The position numbers and the translations under genes are program-made. 23,729 bases of DNA from a virus: positions 1 to 23,729 of the IMG/VR virus record IMGVR_UViG_3300026320_000028. One strand, 5' to 3'. Below are positions 1-7,265 of this stretch, piece by piece. The notes under the pieces were generated by a model. The model did not search any database. It was not told the origin of the DNA and worked only from the letters and a program-made list of their open reading frames with translations. Each line of letters begins with the position of its first letter. Within the stretch, counting starts at the first letter, position 1.

Positions 1-567
1 CGCTTGGTAAAACGTCGTAGGAGCGTTACCAGACGAACCCAATGCAAATACGTCATCAGACTCCGCCATATCACTAAGCAAATGTAGAAAATAAAATGGG
101 TTAACATATTTACCTCGTTGTTCTCCATCCAGTTCAAGACGGAAGTATTTATATAAGGCTTTGCACCATGCAAGCCATTTGCCATCCTCGGCGTTTATGT
201 TGCCGCCAATCCTAGCGACATCAGCTTCGATAGTATAAAATCTTTCTGGTAACTTGTTCAATTCCGCAGCGTCCACATCGTAAACCCATATCTCGGCATT
301 CGGCGCGAATCTATCATAATCATATGCCACTTGTTCGCCATCTAATCGTGCGCCGAAGCAATAAAGATGAGTGGCTTTCTGTTGAATGATGTTAGCCGCG
401 CGTTGGCCGAAGATACCGGGGCGTCCACAAAAGACAGGACTATCCTCTGGCAATAAATCCGCCGCCATCCAAGTTGTAAGTATTGGTATGTTGAGACTGC
501 AAAGATGTTCAATCAGTGCGGGATTATTCCTTACCCCATTTCCGAGTAAGATAACGGGCTTATTCAT
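1..567 (-). CDS. Acetolactate-synthase-like ThDP enzyme, central and start of C-terminal domain (partial)
   Basis: Reading leftward from the ATG at 567, the frame stays open to the window edge (189 codons), so the C-terminus is missing. It starts MNKPVILLGNGVRNN and contains GRPGIFGQRAANI and FAPNAEIWVYDVDAAEL, the pattern of the central domain of thiamine-diphosphate enzymes of the acetolactate synthase type found in polysaccharide gene clusters. The end (VFALGSSGNAPTTFYQ) looks like the beginning of the cofactor-binding PP domain. The start overlaps the stop of the upstream gene as ATGA, so translation is probably coupled. The upstream gene encodes the N-terminal domain of the same enzyme, so the pair looks like one enzyme split at a domain boundary. 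Family is confident; substrate is unknown. Confidence 0.8.
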   Translation of the reverse strand, partial: MNKPVILLGNGVRNNPALIEHLCSLNIPILTTWMAADLLPEDSPVFCGRPGIFGQRAANIIQQKATHLYCFGARLDGEQVAYDYDRFAPNAEIWVYDVDAAELNKLPERFYTIEADVARIGGNINAEDGKWLAWCKALYKYFRLELDGEQRGKYVNPFYFLHLLSDMAESDDVFALGSSGNAPTTFYQA

Positions 568-1082
568 AGTTCCGCCATCTGAACGTCCATAGGAATATCT
601 AACCACACCGGGCCGGGGCGTCCTCCCCTGGCAATCTCAATGCAACTATCCAAGGTATAAAGAATATCCGATGAACTTTCCTCGTTATAGAAACCCCAGC
701 AATGCTTTGTCATAGGCTGCACCATCTCAATCGTCGGCCCTTCCTGCGTTCCGCGCGTCCTCATTCCCGGCAATGCCATCCATTTCGTCATCACTTGCCC
801 AGAGATAAATAATACCGGTACCGAATCAGACCACGCGGCAAGGCATGGCGTCATAGCGTTTGTAGCGCCAGGTCCAGAAGTCACAAGACACACACCGAAG
901 CCATGATGCTGGGCGTAACCGACTGCCGCGAAGCCCGCGCCTTGTTCATGGAGACAACATACCGCGTTAATCCCTGATTGCCCGAGCGCGTCAACAAGAG
1001 GGGCGCAGCCTCCACCAGGTAAATAGAATACATGATTGACTTCGGATTTCAGGCGGGCAAAAATTGCATCGGCGACTCTCAT
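564..1082 (-). CDS. Acetolactate-synthase-like ThDP enzyme, N-terminal PYR domain
   Basis: 172 residues covering only the N-terminal pyrimidine-binding domain of an acetolactate-synthase-like enzyme, a family usually about 550 residues long. CLHEQGAGFAAVGYAQ carries the conserved glutamate that activates the thiamine cofactor, and LVTSGPGATNAM and DSVPVLFISGQV are hallmark strings. It ends with RPGPVWLDIPMDVQ, the normal end of this domain, and then stops. The following gene (start 567, ATGA overlap) continues with the central domain in another frame. Known relatives in polysaccharide clusters include enzymes that transfer a two-carbon unit from pyruvate to a keto-sugar (YerE type); that role here is only a possibility. 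The start overlaps the preceding stop by ATGA. Confidence 0.85.
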   Translation of the reverse strand: MRVADAIFARLKSEVNHVFYLPGGGCAPLVDALGQSGINAVCCLHEQGAGFAAVGYAQHHGFGVCLVTSGPGATNAMTPCLAAWSDSVPVLFISGQVMTKWMALPGMRTRGTQEGPTIEMVQPMTKHCWGFYNEESSSDILYTLDSCIEIARGGRPGPVWLDIPMDVQMAEL

Positions 1083-1306
1083 ATCTCGATTATCTCATTC
1101 TCCACGCCCATGGCGCGAATATTGGCTATGAGTCTTTGGCGTTGTCCTTGTGCCATTATGACTATCGGCGCGTCGTTATCTGGGCGTTCCAATACCGGCT
1201 TGCCATTATAGATTTGTCCGCGATATGCAGGATCGTTGTCGATATAGTTCAGCACTTGGAAGTCTTCATCTACCAGAGATAAGATATGCCACACAATATC
1301 ACTCAT
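1079..1306 (-). CDS. C-terminal domain of the C-methyltransferase in a shifted frame
   Basis: The coding signal continues past the stop of the methyltransferase gene (1318) in the -1 frame. This frame reads INIWGMSDIVWHILSLV, then YIDNDPAYRGQIYNGKPVL and APIVIMAQG, which resembles the Rossmann-like C-terminal domain of zinc-binding sugar C-methyltransferases. An ATG at 1306 follows the upstream stop by 11 nt, but the first strand of the domain (INIWG) lies upstream of it. A frameshift within one original gene is therefore more likely than an independent gene. The stop makes an ATGA overlap with the start of the next gene, which supports this frame being translated. The frame is open back to 1519; a TTG at 1372 is another possible start. 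Confidence 0.5.
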   Translation of the reverse strand: MSDIVWHILSLVDEDFQVLNYIDNDPAYRGQIYNGKPVLERPDNDAPIVIMAQGQRQRLIANIRAMGVENEIIEI

Positions 1307-1317
1307 TCCCCATATGT

Positions 1318-2055
1318 TTATCGGCTGGGTGATAAATCCAAGCGCAAGGAGTATTCTGTGTTCATGTTCCAATATATGGTCGCTTGATTGTTGTGCCACA
1401 TCCAGCCTTTTGAAATGCACCTGATAGCGAGGCCGTATCTCCTGCCCAAGTCTAAAAGGTTGCGAAGTGTGAAGTGATTCAAATGCTTTGTATTGAAGTC
1501 CAAGATGGGCATCTTCCAACGATTGAGTAAGCCGGTTGCGTCAGGTACGTCTACAATTAGAAGGCCATCGGGCGCGAGGGCTTGTGTTAATTGTTTCATC
1601 GTCTTATGTAAGTCATAGATATGTTCGAGGACATGGGAGGCGTAGATAATGTCGCAGTTATCAGGAAGTTTATCGGATGGGCCGATGTTATAGGATTTCT
1701 TTCGCCCAGCTTCATGCATCATATCCACTATGATACTTAATCCATCATCACCAGCACCTCCAAAATCTATAAATATTTGCCAATGTTCTATCTGCCCCAT
1801 TATCATTATGGCATCTTCCATTAGACGCGCTTGATTGTCTGAATTGCTTACCCCATATCCATAATACTTTGTATAGTATTCGTCCAACATGGCTTGATTG
1901 AAGTCGCCATCCCCGAATATCATGCCGCAGCGATCACATGTGTACCAGGTTATCTTCTCGGGCAGGGGCCAATGGTCGGGTGTTTTATAATTCATTGAGA
2001 ATATTTCTTTGCGCCAAGTGGGGCCGCCAGTGCAAACAGGGCAGGGTCTAGCCAT
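1318..2055 (-). CDS. Zinc-binding SAM-dependent C-methyltransferase, C-terminally interrupted
   Basis: 245 residues from the ATG at 2055, chosen because it gives an 8-nt overlap (ATGGCTAG) with the preceding stop; a longer frame starts at 2109. The N-terminus has two CxxC pairs (C5/C8, C40/C43), the zinc-binding domain of sugar C-methyltransferases. IFIDFGGAGDDG near residue 100 is the SAM-binding loop, and ASHVLEHIYD near 140 with LLIVDVPD near 165 are typical of this class. Such enzymes usually act on NDP-keto-deoxysugars. Relatives are near 400 residues. Here the frame stops after SLRLDLSPSR while the expected C-terminal domain continues in the next frame, so the gene is split or frameshifted around 1320-1375. 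Confidence 0.75.
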   Translation of the reverse strand: MARPCPVCTGGPTWRKEIFSMNYKTPDHWPLPEKITWYTCDRCGMIFGDGDFNQAMLDEYYTKYYGYGVSNSDNQARLMEDAIMIMGQIEHWQIFIDFGGAGDDGLSIIVDMMHEAGRKKSYNIGPSDKLPDNCDIIYASHVLEHIYDLHKTMKQLTQALAPDGLLIVDVPDATGLLNRWKMPILDFNTKHLNHFTLRNLLDLGRRYGLAIRCISKGWMWHNNQATIYWNMNTEYSLRLDLSPSR

Positions 2056-2308
2056 TTGGCACCGCGAAACTAAAAAGAAGATTCTCTTTCGCCAACGCAA
2101 TCGCATCATCGAGATCGTAAATCGGAATCCCCATGAATTGTCCTAATTCTTTTCTTTTTTCTATACCACAGCCAGCACAGAAAACGCCATAATTATTATG
2201 TTGAACATTGGGATTACCACAATAAGCACATTCGCGCCCCGTTTTCATTTGTTCAGCAAGTTTTCGGGAAATCAAAATATACTTATTTGTTATTGGGTAG
2301 TTATCCAT
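2048..2308 (-). CDS. Small zinc-ribbon protein
   Basis: 86 residues with no recognised family. A CxxC pair at CAYCGNPN and a second at FCAGCGIEKR form a classic four-cysteine zinc ribbon in the middle of the protein, followed by a short charged tail ending LLFSFAVPNG. It overlaps the radical SAM gene upstream by 8 nt (ATGGATAA) and the methyltransferase downstream by 8 nt, so it is translationally embedded in the metabolic cassette. It could be an accessory or carrier protein for the neighbouring enzymes, but that is a guess from position. Confidence 0.65.
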   Translation of the reverse strand: MDNYPITNKYILISRKLAEQMKTGRECAYCGNPNVQHNNYGVFCAGCGIEKRKELGQFMGIPIYDLDDAIALAKENLLFSFAVPNG

Positions 2309-3311
2309 TCCTTATTCTTTCCACAAACTCTTCTCGGTTTGCATCGATATTGTCTGGCAGGGCCTGCATGTAATCGCAGTTCTTGCAGGCTGCGTTCTCG
2401 TGCTTGTGTCCAGTAAGGTGCATCAGGCGGAAGGCTTTCAATTTCTCACCATGCCATATATCCATTATACTCTCGTCCTTCACATTGCCCAGCTTGTGAA
2501 GATGAAAGGCGTCATCGTTGCATATACTCACATCGCCATTGCTATTCACGGCCAGCATGTAAAGCACCAAGGGACAGGCAATCTTCTCTTGACGCGGTGT
2601 GCCATCGAATGATTGATTTGTTCCCAGCTTGAAATCAAATACCTCAGACGTACTCCAACCATGCAAGCCCTCGATGGCTATATAGTCACATCTGTCCCCG
2701 AAATCCTGAATGAATTTGTCTTTCTGTTCCTGTGTCAATCCTACGTCTGCAATCTTGGTGGATACTTTTGTATTTGTACCGCGGCTTCGCTGGTATAAGT
2801 CTAATACCCCCGCGCGATATTTCTCGTAATCGACGCGGACTTTAGCGATATCAAAGAACATCTGTGAGTTAATACCTGTGACACTGACTCCGATCATATC
2901 CAGGCCGCAATCCACTAGCTTGCTGTTCAGTTCAGGCCCGAGTAGTTGCCCGTTCGTCTTTACCCAAATGCTTTCAGTAATTTGGGCATCGCGTATATAC
3001 CGCACCATGTCGGGAAAGTGTTTGTTGAGTAATGGTTCACCGTCTTTATAGAGATTAGCGCGCTTGGCCTTCTTGCCGAAGCCTTTGAAATCATCCACTA
3101 CCTTACAGAATAATTCATAAGACATAAACGTCGGCTTGCGCCCATATTGCTTCAGTAAATCAGGGTGTCCAGTCGGACAGAACTCACACTTGTAATTGCA
3201 CGGATCACCCGTGTCTATGAAGATAGTCCATGGTGCCGGCAATGGTACTACATCGATCAATCTTTCTCTACGTTCGCCGCGGAGATCGCGGGCTTGGATT
3301 ATCTCAGCCAT
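2301..3311 (-). CDS. Radical SAM/SPASM domain protein
   Basis: 336 residues. The radical SAM cluster motif CxxxCxxC is at C38, C42 and C45 (PCNYKCEFCPTG), and KDGEPLL near residue 90 matches the GGEP motif. The C-terminal part has the SPASM pattern: C246 in ACPLVL, NGDVSICNDD with C264, and ACKNC at C309/C312, which would bind one or two auxiliary iron-sulfur clusters. LGNVKDESIMDIW is the usual SPASM linker. Family members modify peptides, sugars or other small molecules. No precursor peptide is obvious nearby, and the neighbours (methyltransferase, SDR, ThDP enzyme) favour a sugar or polysaccharide substrate, by inference. The start follows the previous stop by 6 nt. Confidence 0.9.
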   Translation of the reverse strand: MAEIIQARDLRGERRERLIDVVPLPAPWTIFIDTGDPCNYKCEFCPTGHPDLLKQYGRKPTFMSYELFCKVVDDFKGFGKKAKRANLYKDGEPLLNKHFPDMVRYIRDAQITESIWVKTNGQLLGPELNSKLVDCGLDMIGVSVTGINSQMFFDIAKVRVDYEKYRAGVLDLYQRSRGTNTKVSTKIADVGLTQEQKDKFIQDFGDRCDYIAIEGLHGWSTSEVFDFKLGTNQSFDGTPRQEKIACPLVLYMLAVNSNGDVSICNDDAFHLHKLGNVKDESIMDIWHGEKLKAFRLMHLTGHKHENAACKNCDYMQALPDNIDANREEFVERIRNG

Positions 3312-3317
3312 TATTAC

Positions 3318-3563
3318 TCATAGGGGTGCGCCACACTGACAGCAATTGCCATTCGTAATTGCGTTCCCTGAACCACAATGAGAACAAGAGATTATAACTT
3401 TCTTAGCATTGATATACATCTTTTCCCATAAGGCATCAAAATCAAAGGAGTCTGCCATGCTAGACCAAGTAATGGCCTTGGATCCTGACGCGCCCGAAAT
3501 CATAATCTTGTCAGCATCCTCCACTGTAGTTACTTCAATTAAATCAGATACTTTCCTACCCAT
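3318..3563 (-). CDS. Small protein with tail-fibre-like motif and C-terminal zinc ribbon
   Basis: 81 residues from the ATG at 3563, chosen because it overlaps the SDR stop by 8 nt (ATGGGTAG); an in-frame ATG at 3584 would add seven residues. The N-terminal half (KVSDLIEVTTVEDADKIMIS followed by GSKAITW) resembles a short module common in phage tail-fibre and virion proteins, in which a K-V/I-S-D-L start is followed by a D-x-hydrophobic-hydrophobic-I-S stretch and a K-x-I-T end. The C-terminus has CSHCGSGN and CCQCG, a four-cysteine zinc ribbon. A virion-associated role is possible, but the gene sits between two metabolic enzymes. Function unknown. Confidence 0.6.
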   Translation of the reverse strand: MGRKVSDLIEVTTVEDADKIMISGASGSKAITWSSMADSFDFDALWEKMYINAKKVIISCSHCGSGNAITNGNCCQCGAPL

Positions 3564-4251
3564 TCTTTGCCAGCCATCCTCCATCGACTACGATGGTTTG
3601 TCCATATACATTTGTTGAGTTGATAAGATACATCAAGGCGTCGGCCACTTCCTCGGGCTTACCAAATCTACCAGAGGGTGTGATGCTTTCCAATAACTTG
3701 CGGCGTTCCGGGGCCATATCTTTCACCATGTCGGTATCTGTGAGTCCTGGGGCGATAGCATTCACGTGGATAAGAGGCGCCCATTCGATAGCCAGCGCGC
3801 GCGTGAGGCCGAGTAATGCGTGCTTCGCTGCGACGTAACCGACGATATTTCTCGCGCCTTGAAAGGCGGCTGTTGAAAGGATATTGACGATATGGCCGCC
3901 TGAATTAAACATAATATTAGCGGCCTGTTTTGATAACTCAAAGGGGGCAAGCACCATTAACTCAATAGCGTTTTTCATTTCTGTGTGTAGATACTTTCCT
4001 GCGGGGTTTTGGGCACCTGCGTTATTAACAAGTATATCCATGCGCCCAAACTTATCAGCCACGCGTTCCACTATATTCCCATGAGGTAGATATAAATCAT
4101 TCCGCAAATCCGCCTTGATAAACAAATCGCATCCTTTCGGTGCGTCCCCTCTCCCCACTACTGCTACCTTAATATCGTTCAATCGTAACTCACGCACCAT
4201 GGCGAGGCCGATGCCGCGAGTGCCGCCAGTGACGAGGGCAACTCTACTCAC
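3556..4251 (-). CDS. Short-chain dehydrogenase/reductase (SDR)
   Basis: 231 residues, normal length for a classical SDR. The NAD(P)-binding TGGTRGIG is at residues 8-15, NNAG at 76-79, the catalytic serine near 126, YxxxK at Y139/K143 (GYVAAKHALL) and the NAIAPG turn near 164. All catalytic residues are present, so it is probably an active NAD(P)H-dependent oxidoreductase of the FabG-like type. It starts with GTG, overlapping the upstream stop by 8 nt (GTGAGTAG). SDRs in polysaccharide clusters often reduce keto groups on modified sugars, which would fit the ThDP and methyltransferase neighbours. The substrate cannot be deduced. Confidence 0.92.
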   Translation of the reverse strand: MSRVALVTGGTRGIGLAMVRELRLNDIKVAVVGRGDAPKGCDLFIKADLRNDLYLPHGNIVERVADKFGRMDILVNNAGAQNPAGKYLHTEMKNAIELMVLAPFELSKQAANIMFNSGGHIVNILSTAAFQGARNIVGYVAAKHALLGLTRALAIEWAPLIHVNAIAPGLTDTDMVKDMAPERRKLLESITPSGRFGKPEEVADALMYLINSTNVYGQTIVVDGGWLAKNG

Positions 4252-4495
4252 CTTTTACCAACCATTCAGGCCAATCCTTCATGCCAGTAATCCATTCGAT
4301 GCGTAGGCCCCATGAATAAATCAAACGTGAATGTAGCTTTCTTCCAATCCAGCGTAGTAATTTAGAGCGTTCGTGGATGTACCAATATCCATTCCATATT
4401 GAAGGATGAACCACGGCTAGATATGGGGATGGGTGCGCCGATGCCTTATATAATTCCTTTATAGCTTTCTCGAAGTCCTCAAAGGATAATGTCAT
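4244..4495 (-). CDS. Small uncharacterised protein next to head genes
   Basis: 83 residues, no recognised family. It is rich in aromatic residues (IWNGYWYIHE, YSWGLRIEW, WPEWLVKGE). The string SPYLAVVHPSIW resembles a stretch seen in some phage capsid proteins, but the protein is far too short to be a capsid. It has an 8-nt overlap with the SDR start and an ATGA overlap with the shifted end of the preceding gene (TGA 4494-4492). Position between the minor head protein and the cassette suggests a structural accessory role, unproven. Confidence 0.6.
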   Translation of the reverse strand: MTLSFEDFEKAIKELYKASAHPSPYLAVVHPSIWNGYWYIHERSKLLRWIGRKLHSRLIYSWGLRIEWITGMKDWPEWLVKGE

Positions 4496-4522
4496 TCTCC
4501 CTTCGCAATTCTCTTGGCTTCT

Positions 4523-4747
4523 TCAAGAATCTGGCGAGTCTCTCTCGCGAAAGGCTTCCTCATAGAGCTCGGGATTATCCATCTTCATCTCAAGCTCTAC
4601 CATGTGAGATTCACCATTAGGCTTGGTTATCCAAACATCAATCCTGATTTTATTAGGGATAATATGGATTTCCTCCCTGATTTTATAGATTGTCATTTCT
4701 GAAATGATATTAAGGATTTTGGTAATAGCCTGAGATAATTCATCCAT
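4523..4747 (-). CDS. Small uncharacterised protein, probable frameshift near C-terminus
   Basis: 74 residues in the open frame, starting MDELSQAITKILNIISEM and starting at the TAATG junction with the minor head gene. The frame ends RERDSPDS at 4523. If one base is skipped near 4545, the next frame reads FARETRQILEEAKRIAKGE and stops at 4492, giving an amphipathic helix end and an ATGA overlap with the next start at 4495. That looks like the authentic C-terminus, so the sequence carries either an extra base or a +1 frameshift site. A GAGAGAGA run lies at the join. Function unknown. Confidence 0.6.
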   Translation of the reverse strand: MDELSQAITKILNIISEMTIYKIREEIHIIPNKIRIDVWITKPNGESHMVELEMKMDNPELYEEAFRERDSPDS

Positions 4748-5709
4748 TACTCACCAATCAATTCTCCCAGCGTGGCCGGGACTGTCATTGTTCCATAGAC
4801 TTGAGAATCTACGGTCTTGGATAATTGGCTAAACTCAAACTTGCCTTGCTGCCAGGCGTCGTACTTACCGGGCCCGAGAAATGCGGCTTGTTCTTCAGGA
4901 GATAATCCATTGAACCAATCCTCGCCAGATGGTATATCGCCTGTAATTCCTTCAATATAAGGAATGGCCGCACATCTACAATTATAGTGACCGTCGAGAG
5001 TTTCATCAAGGGGATGGATGGTGCCGTGCTCTGCCGCGCACGCTTCGCAAGTATCACCGTCGAGTTCTGCATACCATACCCAGCCAGTTACTATTCCATC
5101 AGACGCCATGTAATTAGCCCGCGAAGCATCGCGATAAGAATATAACTGGACTGTCCTTGTATTGCGAAGGGCATCGGTGAGTCCTCCACCGAAGGCATCC
5201 TGGATCATGGACGCGATTTTGCGAGGATTGAATCCCTGTGATACGCCGTCAATAATGGATTGAACCACATTAGAAACTGTGCCATCCGTAATTAACTTAA
5301 GTCGCGCATATAGCGGGCCATCGGGAGAGAGATAGGATAATAGCGGTCGGATGACGGAAGAATTCAGTCCGATAAAGCCGGGATCTGCGAGATTAATAAG
5401 TTGCCTTGAGTCTCCAATTCCCTGACCGATAGAGGCTAAGGCTACCGCGCCGATCGTAGTTTCAAGATAGATGGTGAAACGGTCCAGTTCCTCGTTCGCG
5501 TGCCTTATCAGTCTTTTATATTGCGGCAGCGATTCAACTTCTGATTGAGTAGGATTATCCAGTTGTTCAATCGCGAGAGTTAATGCATCTATATCCCCTT
5601 GCAAGCGATCATACATTACCAGATAGGCATGGCTAATAGCCTCCAAGTTTGAGGCGTCTTTGGATAATAGATTAGCTTTCTGTTGCTTAACGAGTTGGAG
5701 GAGTTGCAT
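4747..5709 (-). CDS. Phage minor head / head morphogenesis protein (Mu gpF / SPP1 gp7 type)
   Basis: 320 residues. The diagnostic C-terminal motif is present at residues 213-250: WYAELDGDTCEACAAEHG with C221, C224 and H228, then H232, and GHYNCRCAAIPY with H241, C244 and C246. This Cys/His pattern defines the Mu F-like head morphogenesis domain. The N-terminal half is helical. Relatives are minor capsid proteins that join the portal during prohead assembly and may be carried with the DNA. The gene follows the portal with a 23-nt overlap, which is the standard order. It ends at TAATG, starting the next small gene. Confidence 0.92.
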   Translation of the reverse strand: MQLLQLVKQQKANLLSKDASNLEAISHAYLVMYDRLQGDIDALTLAIEQLDNPTQSEVESLPQYKRLIRHANEELDRFTIYLETTIGAVALASIGQGIGDSRQLINLADPGFIGLNSSVIRPLLSYLSPDGPLYARLKLITDGTVSNVVQSIIDGVSQGFNPRKIASMIQDAFGGGLTDALRNTRTVQLYSYRDASRANYMASDGIVTGWVWYAELDGDTCEACAAEHGTIHPLDETLDGHYNCRCAAIPYIEGITGDIPSGEDWFNGLSPEEQAAFLGPGKYDAWQQGKFEFSQLSKTVDSQVYGTMTVPATLGELIGE

Positions 5710-7258
5710 TCGCTTGTGCTATTCTGGCACTAGCTGTGCCTTGTACTTGTAATGCTGTCCCGCGTGCTTGATTAAAGCCTTGGCCCTGATTGAAATTGCG
5801 AAGTATCTGTGCGCCTATGTCGCCGTTGTTCTGATTGGCCTTAGCTTGTTCATCAGCCAGTGCCTTTTGTATATCCTCCCATGATTTTCCATAACGCATG
5901 AACCAACGTTGGGCCACCGTCTCTTTATCAACGATGCCTAAGTTCAATGCTTTCTCGTCGGTTGTGATTTCCTCAGTAATATTCACTGGCAGAGGATTGC
6001 CCCATTGAATCTCACCCGGGTTCGATGCCTCAGCCGCATTGCCAGCAAGCACCAAGAGGCGGCGATTCAATTCCTTCAGCGCATCACCATATAATTGACG
6101 TTTGGTATCGTTCTTATCGATTGCATCGGACCATAGAATTTGTAAGCCGAAGTTTGTCAACGCACCTAATTTATCTGCCATCGAGGAAATATCCACCTCA
6201 CGCGATATATCAAAGACTCCTTGCCGCATATCCAACGCGAAGGAACGGGATGAGGCGAGATCCGATTGCATCTCAAGATTGAAGACTTTTGCGTCTTTGT
6301 TTGGGATGGCATGAAATGAACCTGGCATGGTTGGCACGGCTTGCATTTCAGATAAAGTTAATCCCGTTCCGATAGTCTCAGGATGGGCGTGGAACTTAAT
6401 AATCTTGCCTGTATTCGACATGACGAAGTTGGCTTTATCCTGCACATTAATAGCATCGTCAATATCGCTATCACCATAGCAGGATTTGAGGGATGGTAAG
6501 TTCTTCCAATGAATGATGGGAGGGAAGTCATAGGGCCAGGCTTGAGAGTCAACCTTCTGTCTCTGGCTTCCACTTTGTTCCCAGTAATCTACCAACCAGG
6601 TAACTGCATTGTCGGATGTTTCCTCGTTGGGGTTCTTATACTGCCCAACTACATTACCCGCCGAATCAAAGCCGTACGTCACATCGGACCGGACGGTTAT
6701 CTCCCAATAAGAGACTTGTCCGATCTTATATTGAATGACATACATCTCAACTTCGTTCATATCCTGCGGGTCAGTCTTAATGCGAATGACCTCGGGATCA
6801 ATAGCTACCAAGCGAGGATATTCCTTGCCAGTATATGGATCAATCAATTCCTCGGGTTGTATCTTAAAGTATGGAGTTCCGTAGACTGCCCCATGCAGGC
6901 CGGCTTGATAGAGAATGATTTCTTTCTTATTCAAATCCCACACTGTATCAAGATATTCTTGCTGGGCTGTACTTCCTTCTGGTAACTTGAATTTAATTCC
7001 CCCGCGATATAGACGAGACACCGATCTATCGACCGCCAGGCCGATGAAGTTCATCGTAATGTTGTCGTCAGTAACCGAACCAGTCACAGGATCTATCTTG
7101 GTTCTAAGCTGCTTCCTCTGATTGCCTGAGTAGTAATGGCCCAGGATGTTATATCCCTGCCCCATCTGGTCATTGATATAGGGCGCTATTCGTTGGCCCA
7201 GCCAGTCACCGAAGCCGTTGAATACGTTATTGAAATAAGTTGAAATGATATTAGCCAT
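5687..7258 (-). CDS. Phage portal protein (SPP1 gp6-like)
   Basis: 523 residues, a typical portal length. The N-terminus is helical, followed by FIGLAVDRSVSRLYRGGIKF, then the beta-rich wing region (YPRLVAIDPEVIRIKTD, MYVIQYKIG) and the clip/stem region with DDAINVQDKANFVMSNTGKI, a pattern seen in SPP1 gp6-type portals. The tail is Q/N/A-rich, which is common. The portal forms the dodecameric ring for DNA entry and docks the terminase. It lies between TerL (7 nt upstream) and the minor head gene. An AGAGG ribosome binding site overlaps the TerL stop. Confidence 0.9.
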   Translation of the reverse strand: MANIISTYFNNVFNGFGDWLGQRIAPYINDQMGQGYNILGHYYSGNQRKQLRTKIDPVTGSVTDDNITMNFIGLAVDRSVSRLYRGGIKFKLPEGSTAQQEYLDTVWDLNKKEIILYQAGLHGAVYGTPYFKIQPEELIDPYTGKEYPRLVAIDPEVIRIKTDPQDMNEVEMYVIQYKIGQVSYWEITVRSDVTYGFDSAGNVVGQYKNPNEETSDNAVTWLVDYWEQSGSQRQKVDSQAWPYDFPPIIHWKNLPSLKSCYGDSDIDDAINVQDKANFVMSNTGKIIKFHAHPETIGTGLTLSEMQAVPTMPGSFHAIPNKDAKVFNLEMQSDLASSRSFALDMRQGVFDISREVDISSMADKLGALTNFGLQILWSDAIDKNDTKRQLYGDALKELNRRLLVLAGNAAEASNPGEIQWGNPLPVNITEEITTDEKALNLGIVDKETVAQRWFMRYGKSWEDIQKALADEQAKANQNNGDIGAQILRNFNQGQGFNQARGTALQVQGTASARIAQANATPPTR

Positions 7259-7265
7259 ACTGCCT

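Noticed and set aside
6509-6985. 158-codon plus-strand frame inside the portal gene
   Set aside because: Antisense to a clear portal protein; the sequence has no family features and no convincing ribosome binding site.
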